A stretch of 64,000 nt of DNA from Cannabis sativa. Taxonomy: Eukaryota; Streptophyta; Magnoliopsida; Rosales; Cannabaceae. A program made the position numbers and the translations under genes. The DNA lies in NCBI RefSeq assembly GCF_029168945.1, contig NC_083601.1, forward strand, positions 15,652,160-15,716,159, in the 5' to 3' direction. The notes below the pieces were generated by a model, which saw only the letters and a program-made list of their open reading frames with translations, made no database searches and was not told where the DNA came from. Positions 35,506 through 47,600 of the stretch are shown one piece after another (position 1 is the stretch's first letter; each line of letters starts with the position of its first letter).

Positions 35506-38287
35506 ATGACGATTGATAAAACTTGGATATCATTGAGAAATCGTTGTGATCTTGCTTACTGGAAAGGTGTCCGAGTTTTTATTGCATTTGCGTCTAAACA
35601 TAAAGATTGTGATGGGAGAATTCTATGTCCTTGTGTTGAATGTTTAAATACGAGACGACATTCTTTAGATATTGTGAAAGCACATATTTTTTACAAGGGT
35701 TTTCTAAAGAGTTATCAAAAGTGGATTTTCCATGGGGAACCGGAAGTACCAATTGCCGATGAGTCAACCGATGAGAATGACATAATTGAGATGATTGATG
35801 TCGTTGATAATTTCCAAAAGAACAAAGACAACCAAAAAAAGATAAAGTACCCTGCAACAGGGACAATATCAATGGCAGAGAAACCTTTTGAAAATGTAAG
35901 TTAACATTGTCAATTTGATTAAATTATGTTAAATTACTAACTTTGTAATGTGTTTATCTTTATTAGGACAATTTTGGCCGCATTGAAACATGGAAGCCAG
36001 TTCATACAAAGAAACGGAGAAAGTCTTCTGTCAACGAGATTACTCAACAAGATGTAAGTTTATCTAATTTTATTCATATTCAAACAATTGTAAATTCGTT
36101 TGTTTCTAACAAATTCTGAAAACAGAAGCGGTTAAAGACAACTGATGAAGCTCGATCTGGTACTGCTGCTTCTGCACCAGTCAATGAAATTTCGGTACTT
36201 CCTGAGGTGCTCGGGGAGAGGCACAACCACGATGAAGGAGTAGACCCTGCTCAGGCACAGGTGCCTACTCAACAAACGCCTTCGGAGAAAAGACTGTTGC
36301 GAATGATTTATAAACTGCAAAGACAAGTTCGACACATAAGTCAAAAGCTGGCACCTGAGGACCGTCTACCATCCGATGATGAGATGGATGACATAGCTCC
36401 AATGCATTCAACTGGGCCTTCTAAACCTCACATGTCTAGAAATGGACTTTGTTCATCTTCTCAGCCTATGGCTTCTCATTATCAGCAGTCAATGCCACTT
36501 CCATTGCAGCAGAGTCCTCTTCCCTTCATGTTTGGGCAACCGTCACAACAAACATCAACGCAGCAGCCTCATATCGATTTGCTTGGATCTTCGCCATCTC
36601 CTCAGCAGATGTCACCATTTGCTTGGTCGATGACACCGGTGCAGATGATGCAGATGATGATGCAAATGTTTTCTCCCACTTCGATCTCTCTCTCAACTCA
36701 AAGGTATACATATTTCTGTATTTTTAATACATATGTATATGTATTTATATGTATAGTGTATACATTATATTAATTTGTTTTTTTTGTTTGTATAATGTAT
36801 AAATCTCAGCAATTCTCTTCCTCTTTCGGCAGCTCCTCCCTCCCTCTCAGCAGCAGGGGTAAGTTTTCTTTTAGTAAATTCATTAGGGTATTAGATATTG
36901 CACTGCTTGTTTTTTCCTTCAAAAAAAAAACGTTTGTTTATTTCTAATGTTTATGTTACATTTTTTTTTTTTTGAAGAAAAGTATTTGTATTAGATTGAT
37001 TTATGCTTATATATGTGTATGCATAATTTTTGTGTATTTTATGTTAAAAGTTAGTATTTAAAGTGAATAGATAAGTTATTAATGAAGAGTTTATTTCAAA
37101 AAAATGAATAGATAAGTTTAGATTTTTTTTAGAATGTCAACAAATTTTTGAGTATGTGTTTGGAAACAAAGGTATAGTTATTAGGTAGGGTAGTTATTAT
37201 GGTAGTGCACATGAAAGTAATTACATTCTATTTTAAAATACATTGTGTGTTTGGATGTTAAATAGTGATTGTATATGAATTTTTGTGTTTGGCAAATGAG
37301 TTATTAATTATATGTTTTTGTGAGATAAATTTCATATGTGCATATGGCTATATGTATGTATAAAAGTAAGTTTTTAAATTTCATAAGTAACATGAGTAGG
37401 TAACTTAATAAAACGAGTGTCTTCGTGTTTGTATTTATTTATTTACTGTTTTTGTGTGTTTGGAGATGTTCTTAATTTTTGATGTATTTGAAACTATTCT
37501 GGAACTATTGTTTTGAGTGTCATTTGTAGAATTTTGGGTAGGTTAGGATTTAGCCCATTGTGGTGTCAAAATTCAGGTAGAATTAGGATGGACAAAATTA
37601 CAAATTAATTATGAATACTTAATACTTAGAATTAGAATAATTAATATTAATATTATAATTAATTTTCTAGTGTGTTTGTAAATTATAAATATGTGAATTA
37701 GGGTACTCAAACAAACTCAATATTTATTGTTCATTGAAATTTGTGTGTAGATGACAACCGATAACATTCGGAAGCCATTGAAAGATCATTGTGATCCCGC
37801 TTATCGGAAAGGTGTTCACAACCGAGAAGTGGGCAACAAATTAAAGGGTCAATCCTCAACTCAGTGCACCCAGCCTGATCAAACACAGACGCCTACCCAA
37901 CAAACACCTTCAGAAAAAAGAATGGAGCGAATGGCTTCTAAAATGCAAAGACAAGGCGGCATAGCTCCAACACATTCAACTGGGTTGTCTCAACCTCACA
38001 TGTCTAAAGATGGATTTGGTTCATCTTCTCAGCCTACTACTTCTCAGTATCAACAGTCGATGTCGCTACCATCGCAGCAGATTCCTTTTCCCTTCATGTT
38101 TGGCCAGCCGTCACAAAATCCATCGTCGCAACAGCCTCATATTGGTTTGCCTGGATCATCATCATCTCCTCAGCAGATGTTGCCGTTTGCTTGTCCGATA
38201 ACACCAATGTCGCAGATGCAACAAATGCAAATGATGATGCAAATGCAGCAGATGATGCAGATGCAACATACACCACAGAAGCAGTAA
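35506..38287 (+). CDS. Transposase-associated-domain protein with Gln/Met-rich tail, copy A
   Basis: Exons 35506-35895, 35967-36053, 36126-36703, 36810-36858 and 37751-38287 join in phase to 546 residues. Residues 1-90 match the En/Spm (CACTA) transposase-associated domain: WISLRNRC..YWKGV, then DGRILCPCVECLNTRRH with its Cys pair, and FLKSYQKWIFHGE. A basic segment (TKKRRKSS) and a Gln/Ser/Pro/Met-rich region follow. Exon 5 restarts with a similar MTTDNIRKPLKDHCDPAYRKG, skips the domain, and repeats the rich tail (QMQQMQMMMQMQQ, stop 38285). No DDE transposase core is present. Two separate genes, one ending in a read-through of exon 3 at 36773, is the alternative. A leader exon probably lies at about 33270-33527. 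Function unknown. Confidence 0.6.
37140..37330. mobile_element. MITE fragment in intron 4
   Basis: Contains GTGTTTGGAAACAAAGG and TTGTGTGTTTGGATGTTAA blocks like those in the MITE nest at 12590-13341. Copy B has it at about 57220-57370. Worn and non-coding. Confidence 0.45.
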
Positions 38288-38509
38288 ACGCATCAGATGT
38301 CGAGACTCAAGGGATAATGATGTGGATGAGGAGTTTATAGATTTGGAATTTCAGTATTAGTATTTACTCAAGTATGAATTTATCATTTAAGTAGGAATTT
38401 TATAATTTGTTGTAGTTTGAATGTTATATTATGATTTTTTTTGGTCTAATTAATATAAAACAATTTAATATTTAATTTAATATTTGATATATATATTTTT
38501 TTGAATAGA

Positions 38510-41112
38510 AAGATGCAATTTTGTTAACTCAAATCATTCAAAAGAATTCAAAAAATCATCACGTAAACGTTGAAATCGTAGAGTCTGAATAGGTACAATC
38601 ATTAATTAACCACGATATTTTAGCTAAATGATGAGTAAAACGATTAGCAGATCGTTTGACAAAAATCAAAAAGATATTATTCAAACTAAAAAGAATCTGA
38701 CTGTACTCTGAAATGCAGAACCCAAAAATAGAAGCTATATCTAACGAACTTTGGATAGCTTGGATTGGGACCAAACTGTTAGACTCCACCACCACATCAT
38801 GCGGTCTTATTTCTTTCAACCACCTCAACACTTTTTTAACCCCAATAGCTTTAGCAGGAACAGGACCAGTCACCCCCATCCGGCTGTCTGAGCCATACTA
38901 AGTTGACCATAAGAGTTTCGCGTCACCTAACCATACCCATACTTATTCTGATTGCTAAAGATAGCTGCATCGACATTGATTTTAATTATATTACCAACCG
39001 GTACAATCCAGTGCTCGTGCCCTTCACTGTCTTGTAAAGAAAATAAAGAGGAACCAAAATTTTTATCTTAAGCACAACTCCATTGATCAAAACTACCCTT
39101 AGCCAACAAAATCACAGTCTTATTCTTACCATTCCATACCTTGTCATTGCACACAGACGATAACGCCCAACAAAGCATAATAACTCTATGTTTCATCCCA
39201 AAATCCCAACACTGAAATCTATCATGAAGCCATCCCCTAAAAAAGTTATCACCAATCTCTATCACTGAAATACCCGTCATCTGCTAGCAAGCAAAAGAAA
39301 ACGAACACCCCACAAGATAATGAGAAATAGACTCTCCAACTCGTAACCACCTTGGACACGACAACAAGGGAAAGAGGAACATGTTTCACGCCTAATTGGA
39401 TACGGGTAGGAAGACAATTGGAAGCAGGCCTCCAAACCAAATCCTTGACTTTAGGTGGCACTCTCAAATCCCACAACTCTTTCCAAAAGATCGAGTTACC
39501 AACTCCAACTAACTCACCTTTAAGCTTTTGAAGAAGCTGATACGCACTCTTGATCGAATATACACCAGAACTCTCACCATTCCACTTCCAAATACCGTCA
39601 AACATTGAGGGGAACAAAGGAATGCTCAAAATAAGCTTTACGTCCGTCTTTAAAAAAATGTCTTTAAGAACCACTTCATCCCAAGACGCTTCTCCAATCT
39701 TCATAAGACTAGAGACCTTTTGATTTGCCAAACTAGGGTAATCTGAAACCACAAATGAGTTCTCTTTATTCAGAAGCTAATGGTCCCTAAGGATATCAAT
39801 ACTCATTCCAGATCCAACAACCATACACCTCTCTTTTCGAATAAGAGATTGAGCTTCATGGATTCTTTTCCATATAAAACTTGGATTTCTTCACAACTCC
39901 GCCCCCAAGTAGGACCCACAAGGATAATAATGAGCTTTGAACACATGGCTAACTAAAGAATCTTGACAAGAATGAAGACGCCAACCCTGTTTCTCAAGCA
40001 ACGCAATATTAAAATCATGAAGCTTTTGAAACCCAAGTCCCCCATTAACCTTTGGGAACACCTCCAGTCCCAACTCATCTAGTGAATGCCACTGTCATTT
40101 CTACCCGAATTCTTCTACCAAAAATAGTACATTAATTTTTCCGTCTCGTCACACACCTTTTTAGGTAAAAGAAAAACGCTCATAACATAGTTGGGGAGAG
40201 ATTGCACCACCGTTTTTAACAAAATCTCTTTACTAACTCTAGATAAAAACTTACCGTCCCACTCGTCAATCGGCTTCCTCACATTTTCCTTAAGAAGCCC
40301 AACACAACTGACTTGTTGCGGTTCATAGTATTTGGGAGTCCAAGATACGAACAATTCTCACCAGCTTCCACCATACCTAAGATAGAGCACACACGGGCCT
40401 TCACACTAACATCAATATTCTTGCTAAAGAAAACAAGACTTGGACAGATGTACCTTCTAACCCAAAGCTAGTTCAAAATTATGAAGCAACGATATCACCC
40501 TATTAGCCTCATCCTGCAGCGCTTGACAATACAAATAATTGTCATCTACAAAGAACATTTGGGAGATAACAGGTGCACCCAAGTAACTTTACAATCTTTA
40601 AGCCAACCCCTTCGTACATAGTCATTAATAAGAGCAGAAAATCCATCCACGCATAAGATAAATAAGTAAGGAGACAAAAGATTCCCTTGGCGGATACCCC
40701 GAGTTGGAGTAATCGGCCCCAAAGAGAAACCACCAGATTCGACCCAATATTTAACAGATGAGACCAATGCCATAATCTACTCCACCCACCGACCATCAAA
40801 ACCCATTCTCAAGATCATAGCCTCCCAAAAAGGTCATTCAACCTTATTATAAGCTTTGCTCATATCAAGCTTCAACGCCATCTGACCTATCTTTCCCAAT
40901 ACTTTTTTCTTTTCAAATAATACATTATTTCAAAAGATACTATAATATTGTCAGAGATTAGTCTCCCATGAATAAAAGCACTTTGAGAATCCAAAATTGC
41001 ACTGTCGAGCAGACACTTCAAACGATTAGCTAAGACTTTCGATATCACTTTGTAAACCACATTACATAAAGTAATAGGTTGCAAATTAACCATAGATTCA
41101 ACACATTTCATT
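38510..41112 (-). pseudogene. 5'-truncated L1-type LINE ORF2 remnant
   Basis: Read on the minus strand: a reverse-transcriptase start (VYKVISKVLANRLKCLL, 41111-40887), the block GIRQGNLLSPYLFILCVDG (about 40700), zinc-finger RVT region (GVYSIKSAYQLLQKLKGE, about 39570) and RNase H (VVVESNSLVPIQAI, 38800-38560). Frames are broken by several stops and shifts. The catalytic FADD segment was not found intact. 41112 is the truncation point. Confidence 0.85.
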
Positions 41113-41548
41113 TTTTTTTATGCTTAGTTATATTGCTTAATAGATTTTTTTTTTCTATTTTTTTTTTTAAGAAAAACTATTTAATTAATTTTTTAAAAAT
41201 TATTTATATGATTTTTTTTAATAAATATCACCCCTAGAAAACACAAACATATTATAGATGATTATTTGTTGGTGTAGTTTTTTTTCTCTAATTTTGTGCA
41301 ATAAGGAGAATTTATTACTTCATGACTCATACTAAATATGATACAAAATAAAAATATAATACCAAATAAAATATTTTGTTTAAAAAAGATCACTTTTTAT
41401 ATTATTTACATTAATAATAAATAATAACTAATTATATATAATTATACATATTATCAACAACTAATTTATTATTTTAAAACAAATTAAGAAGAATAGAATG
41501 AAAAGTAAAAATTATACACCAAAATGGCATAAATTCAAAAACCCTTTA
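41113..41548. other. AT-rich spacer between LINEs
   Basis: Simple A/T sequence without recognisable features. Confidence 0.4.
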
Positions 41549-41673
41549 GTTTTTTTTAGAAGAACATTAAGTTTATTAAACTAAAAAAACATGGGTGAGA
41601 ATTAGAGAGAGAATTCCCTCTCCTTAAAACACCAGACACCTGGTTTCTCTCTCGCTCAGTTAGTGCTGGCGCC

Positions 41674-42942
41674 ATGGCAAAGACGAGATCTAGGAATTTG
41701 GGGAAGAAGGTATATGTGTCGAAGCCAACCAAACCTGCTAAGAAGCGTGGTCCATCGTCCTCGGAAGATGGAAAGAAAACCAAATCAATGGAAGCCGTAT
41801 TAGGTATAGAGCCAATTGTATTCACTGATGATGAAGAAGAGGAGCAACATACAGAGCTTAATGACGAGAATTTCAACAATCTGTCTCCCAGATCTTCGCT
41901 TCGTGAATTGCAACGTCAGGATGAAGTTCGAACGGATTTTGCACATTTCTTGGAGGCAAACATGCAATATAACAGTGACCTTAGTCAAGGTAAGAACTCT
42001 GTTCTCCCTGTCTTACGTTCTAGATCTGTTGTTCGAAGCTTGAATTCCTCTTTCCAGAATGCTGAAAAACCAAATGTGAAGATAACATTAGATGATATTG
42101 AGGAGGAGGTCTCTTATTGGAAATGAGCAATTGTATGTTATGTATTAGGAGCTAATCCTCCATTAGAAGTGCTTGAAGGTTTTGCTAGGAGAATTTGGAA
42201 GGAAAAAGTGGATAGGGTAGGGCTAATTTCGTATGGAATTTTCATCATAAGATTCTCATCTGTTGAAGAAAGGGATGCTGTCTTGAATGGAGGCTATACT
42301 TTCTTTAATAAACGACCGGTCATTATGAAAGCATGGAACCCCGATACTAATTTTCGAAAGGAAGACATAAGGAGGGTGCCTATATGGGTTAAGTTAGAGC
42401 AATTGGAACTAAAGTACTGGGGTCAGAACACTCTTTTTAAGCTGGTTGGGCAGATAGGAGAACCAATCCTGGTAGATGAAATAACCAAGCAGAGGCAAAA
42501 ATTAACCTTTCCACGAGTACTTGTTGAAGTGCTTATGAATCAAGAGTTGCCTGGATTTATAGAGTTTGAAGACAAATATGGAGGAATGGCAAAAGTGGGA
42601 ATCAAATACGAGTGGAAACCTACAGTTTGTAACAATTGTAGGGGCCTGGGACATAAGACTATAGACTGTAGAAAGACACAAGGCACACGGAAACAACAGC
42701 AATGGGTTGCCAAGGAACGAAAGGAGCCTGCACAGGTGGAAAAACCAGCAACAACTGATGGATTTCAGCTGGTTAGTAAAGGTGGGAAACTAAAAGGGAA
42801 GGACAAGAATGTTGCTACTAGTATTGAGAATTCTTTCACTGTGCTGCAAGAAGAAAATTTCATGGAGGAATTCCCAAATTTACATGATGCAAACCGAGAA
42901 AAGAAAGGGGGAGGGGGAGAACCTCCTCTTTTGAATGGATAG
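41674..42942 (+). pseudogene. LINE ORF1: DUF4283 and CCHC zinc-knuckle protein
   Basis: One frame of 423 codons interrupted by a single TGA at 42124-42126. The basic N-terminus (MAKTRSRNLGKKV) and an acidic segment precede the DUF4283 region (GLISYGIFIIRFSSVEERDA, NKRPVIMKAWNPD). A CX2CX4HX4C knuckle follows (CNNCRGLGHKTIDC, about 42628-42669). This type of protein binds element RNA. The stop codon ATGGATAG overlap with ORF2 at 42935-42942 suggests coupled translation. Confidence 0.88.
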
Positions 42943-45900
42943 AATTTTATCTTGGAATGTCCGAGGGGCCAATAACCAACAAAAACAGAGTTTAATCAAG
43001 CAATTGATTCATACTCAAAATGTTGGTCTTGTGGGGCTCCTTGAGACAAGAGTCAAGGCCTCCAAGCTTGGAGCCTTGTACTCCTATGTGTTTTCGGGAT
43101 GGTGTTTTACTAGCAATATAGCATGGCATAAAGGTGGAAGAATGGTAGTGGCTTGGAATCCAAATTCCTTCTCCATCAACATAATCAAATGTACAAGCCA
43201 ATTAATCCATCTACAAGTATCTACTATTGATGGTAAGAGTTTTCTTGTTACTTTTGTTTATGGTTTTAATGATGAAGAGGGTAGAAGGATATTGTGGCAG
43301 GATTTAAAAGCAATTACTTCTCATCTACCTTGGGTAGTAATGGGGGATTTCAATGAAATTTTAGAAAAAGAAGAAAGAGTTGGCTCTAAAGTTAAGGAGC
43401 ATAATCTCACTTTGTTTAGAGATTGTGTTTCTTTTTGCCAATTGGAAGATATAAAAAGCAGTGGGAAGTTTTTCACATGGTGCAATAATCAGCAAGGAGA
43501 AGCTAGAATTTATGCTAAACTGGATCGAGTATTGACCAATGAGAGTTGGCAGGATCTTTTCTCAGGTGCTGAAGCAATTTTTATGAGTGAAGGAGTATTT
43601 GATCATGCGCCGGCCATTGTCACATTTCATACACTGCTACATAATGGGAAAAAACCTTTTAGGTATTTTAAAATGTGGCAATCTCACTCTGAGTTTGACA
43701 GCAAAGTGAAGGCAGTTTGGGAGGCTAATTACCAGGGGACTGCTATGTATCAGCTCATGACTAAACTTAAAGCTTTGAAACTGGTCTTCAAACAGATTAA
43801 TCAAGCAGGGTACACAGATTTGCAAGCAGCAGTCATAAGAACAAAGTTATTACTGGAGGAACACCAACACAAACTCATGTTAGACCCGATGAATGTGATA
43901 CTGCATGTAGAGGAGAAAACTGCCAGGAATGAGTTCTCCAAAGCACATAACGATTATCAATCTTTCCTAATGCAAAAAGCTAAGGCGACTTGGACTAGAG
44001 ATGGAGATGATAACACACCCATTTTTCATGCTAGCATTAAATCAAGGAGAGTCCAAAATAGAATACTTTCTATTGTGGATTCTCAGGGAAACCGAATAGA
44101 AGATATAGATAGCATCACACAAGAGTTCCTCAGATACTTTCAACAACTCCTTGGCACCAAAATGATCAACATGAAGAAAACCATTTCTAATGTACTTAGA
44201 AATGGTCCACGGGTAACAAGTCAACACAGGGAGATATTATTACAAGAAATAACTGATGCTGAGATCAAACAAGCCATTTTGACATTCCAGGAGCTAAAGC
44301 ACCCGGGCCAGATGGATATTCTAGTTACTTCTTTTAGGATAACTGGAATTTAGTTGGAGAGGATGTTTGCAAGGCTGTTAAATCCTTTCTCCACACTGGA
44401 AAGCTCTTAAAGGAAATCAATTGCACAACCCTTACACTTATACCAAAAGTCAAATGCTCGAACACACCAGGAGATTTTAGGCCGATTGCATGCTGCAATG
44501 TGGTCTATAAAGCTGCTACGAAGATCATTTGCTCGAGACTAAAACATATACTTCCTGATATTGTGGCTCAGAATCAAGGGGGTTTTGTAAAAGGGAGATT
44601 CATAGCGCACAACATCATGATCTATCAAGACCTGGTTAGGCACTATGAAAGGAAATCCAAGAAGGCTAATTGCATGATCAAGCTTGATTTCCAAAAAGCT
44701 TATGATACTATCGAATGGGATTTTCTTGAAGAGGTTCTTAAGAATTTGCTCTTCCTTGATCAATTTATCACTCTTGTGATGAATTGTGTTAGAACGCCAA
44801 AATTTTCTCTTTTTTTCAATGGATCTCTTCATGGATTCTTTGAATCAAAGAGAGGATTACGTCAAGGAGACCCATTATCACCCCTTCTCTTTGTCATTGG
44901 TGTGGAGTATCTAACAAGAATTCTAAAGAAAGTTGGCAACAAGGAGGGATTTGCCTATCATGAAAGAAATTAACCATTTGAGCTTTGCGGATGACGTACT
45001 TCTTTTTTGCATAGGAGATTATAGAAGCATTGTTCTTATGCTGCAAGGATTGAAGCTTTTCTCATCTACCTCTGGGTTGCAACCAAACAAAGCCAAGTCT
45101 GCCATATTCTGCAGCAATATGGAAGATTATGAAGTCATCCGAGTGCTATAAGTGTCAGGTTTCTCAAGGCAAAACACTCCTTTCAGGTACCTTGGTGTCC
45201 CCATTTGTGCTAAAAAAATTTCAAAGCAAGAATGTGTGGTTCTAATTGAAAAAATGACAGCTAGAATCCGAAGTTGGAGCACTAGAAACTTGTCTTTTGC
45301 TGGTAGAATTGTGCTCATTAATTCTGTACTGTCAGCTATATATGCCTATTGGTGCCAAATATTCAAACTACCCAAACAAGTGATACATGAAGTAGAATCC
45401 ATATGTAGGGCTTTCCTTTGGAAAGGCCAACACATGATGCAAGGTGGTGGCTCTGTAGCATGGGATAGAATCTGCCAAGCCAAATCAGAAGGAGGATCGG
45501 GTTTGAGGAAAATAGAGTAATGGAATATAGCAGCCCTGTTTCAGTATGTGTGGGCTTTGGCAAATAAAGAAGATAATCTTTGGGTAAAATGGATACATAG
45601 TGTGTATCTCAAAGATAGAGATTGGTGGGGATACCAAGCTCCAAGCCATGGGAGCTGGTATTGGAAACAGGTAGTGGCAGCCAAGGACAAGCTCAAGCAA
45701 TTCACTGCAGTGCAGCAGTTCACACAGAGTAAGTTCCAAATCTCAGCATGGTATAGCTTTCTATGTCCAATTCAAAACAAGGTACATTGGTGTGATGAAG
45801 TTTGGGGAAGGTTCAACATCCCCAAGCATAGCTTTATCTTATGGCTAGCTGTGCAGAAAAGACTCAAAAAAAGGGATTGGCTCACAAAATTTCAGAACAT

Positions 45901-46273
45901 AGCTGATACAAAATGTCCGATCTGTATGCAGCAGGAAGAAACATCTGAACATTTATTTTTCAGGTGCCCATTAGCCCAATATTGTGTGGAGAAAATCAAG
46001 GATTGGCTGTCTTGGAGAACACAAGCAAATGACCTCCACAAGCTTCTCAAATGGATACACAAAAGCAAAATCAGTAAGATAAAGAAAAGAGTTTTGGCAG
46101 CAGCTATTGCACATTTAGTCTACTCCATTTGGTTTGTAAGAAATGACATTGTGTGGAACAAACACATAGAAAACAAAGATATCATTGTACAAAGAATTAA
46201 GAATAGTATTAAGCATAGAGTAGAGCTAGTTTGGCCTAAAAAGAGTGGTCAAAAAGATAGAGAATGTTTTTAA
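42935..46273 (+). pseudogene. LINE ORF2: endonuclease, reverse transcriptase, zinc-finger region
   Basis: The APE-type endonuclease is intact (WNVRGANN, LLETRV, VVMGDFNEIL, FDHAPAIV; 42935-43640). Reverse-transcriptase blocks follow: [52 protein letters not shown] and the catalytic FADD (44984-44995). A zinc-finger RVT region has CPICMQQEETSEHLFFRC (about 45920). There is no RNase H, unlike the neighbouring LINEs. Lesions: a frameshift near 44281, TAG 44335-44337, a frameshift near 44965, TAA 45149-45151, TAA 45518-45520. Confidence 0.9.
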
Positions 46274-47071
46274 ATTGGAAAAAAAAATGTGAAATTGTTT
46301 TTGTTGAGGTCTTTACATGTAAAGGTGCTCTTTCATTGTATTTGTATTGAATAGTTTGTGGATCAATAATAATCTTGATGATTTATAAAAAAAAAAAAAA
46401 AACACACCAGACACATGGCTAGAAACTGATCTAGCTCTCTTTGCTAGTCCATTTGCAAAAATATTCGAACAATGCTTAATAAAGAAAAACTACAATCCGA
46501 ATCTTTGTTAACTAAATCTAAAACCAACAAAGATAAGTTCAAAAAACCCTAATCAAGGGGACATTTCTTTTGGTCCAACGCCTGAAGCACTTCTTGACAA
46601 TCTGAGAGAATATGGATTTTACTCCAAGAGTTTTGAATAGCCCACTCAAGATCACAGTGGATTGCACGAGTCTCCACCTCCATTGCCGATTCTGCTATGA
46701 CTTGTTGAGTACTGTAAGCCCAAGAATTGTTTGACAAATTAATCATCACCACCGCTAGTCCAGCAGTGCCATCAAACCAGGACACATCAGTAAGGATAAC
46801 AAAGTCAACCTTATCCCTGTACATTCCCTGCTCTTCAACAAAACTCAACCCTTCACATTTGTTTTGATCTTCTCCAAAGGAAGAGAAGTCCGAATAAGAG
46901 GTTAAAATCTTTCCAACAGCAGCTTCTGCCTTTGCTGGTGTGCCTTGGAACTTGAAAATATTTCTTTGTTGACATGCCTCTTGAAATAAACATCCCGCAT
47001 AAATTAAAAACTTATGTCTATTGATACCTATCATCAAGGAAAGGAAAGTTTCCACAAAACGAATCTCTGAG

Positions 47072-47600
47072 GGCTCGTTTGATACGCCGTATAAGGGTTG
47101 TATTGTATTAAATAATAAATAACACTATGTTTGGATAAAGCAATGTATTGTATTAATTATTCCGACCAAATTTTTTAATACAATGTATGTTGTATTATTT
47201 AATACATAATAAATGGTCTGTATTAGCTTGTATTACAATATTTACAAAGAATTTGGGGTCAACATCAATCTCCGACCCAAACCCGAACCCGAGACCCGAA
47301 CCTAAATCCGGACCCGGACCCAGACCTGGACCCTAATCGGGTCCCGGACCCGAACCCGAACCCGAACCCAGACCCGAGACTCAGATCCAAACCCGATACC
47401 AGACCCAGACCCGGCACCCGGACTCGTAGTTGGTGTTGGGATCGAGTGTATTGAAAATGTATATTATAACTTTACACAATCAATTAATACAAGTCAATAC
47501 CAAACATTGTATTGTATTAAATAATACTAATACAATACAATACAACACAATACAACACAATCTAACACAATACAATACAATACGGCGTACCGAACAAGCC
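47072..47600. mobile_element. Foldback element with GC-rich minisatellite, complete copy
   Basis: Terminal inverted repeats GGCTCGTTTGATACGCC (left) and GGCGTACCGAACAAGCC (right), followed inward by TTGTATTGTATT-type arms. The centre (about 47268-47430) is a C-rich minisatellite of CCCGAACC and CCCAGACC units. Candidate target duplication CTGAG/TTGAG (47067-47071, 47601-47605). It splits a LINE frame that rejoins cleanly without it. No coding capacity. Confidence 0.85.

Larger units (their letters stand above)
30890..40720 (+). repeat. Segmental duplication, copy A
   Basis: Homologous in order and orientation to 51120-59897: the F-box gene 3' flank, F-box gene, promoter interval, transposase-derived gene, and LINE sequence. 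Both coding exons of the F-box gene have identical lengths in the two copies. Visible differences include a 39-bp in-frame deletion in copy A (after 36249) and, in copy B, loss of the middle of the LINE. Confidence 0.93.
41644..46403 (+). mobile_element. Nearly complete L1-type LINE
   Basis: 4.76 kb with both ORFs, a poly(A) tail (46387-46402), and a 15-bp target duplication ACACCAGACAC(C/A)TGG at 41629-41643 and 46404-46418 (one mismatch). The 5' end lies 30 bp before ORF1. It carries few lesions: one stop in ORF1 and about five in ORF2, so it inserted fairly recently but looks inactive. Confidence 0.93.

Noticed and set aside
36449..36727. Alternative plus- and minus-strand frames in the Gln-rich exon
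   Set aside because: Shadows caused by CAG/ATG-rich codons of the main frame.
33181..38340. A complete CACTA transposon
   Set aside because: A subterminal-type palindrome and the associated domain are present, but no CACTA terminal inverted repeats, target duplication or transposase core could be found.
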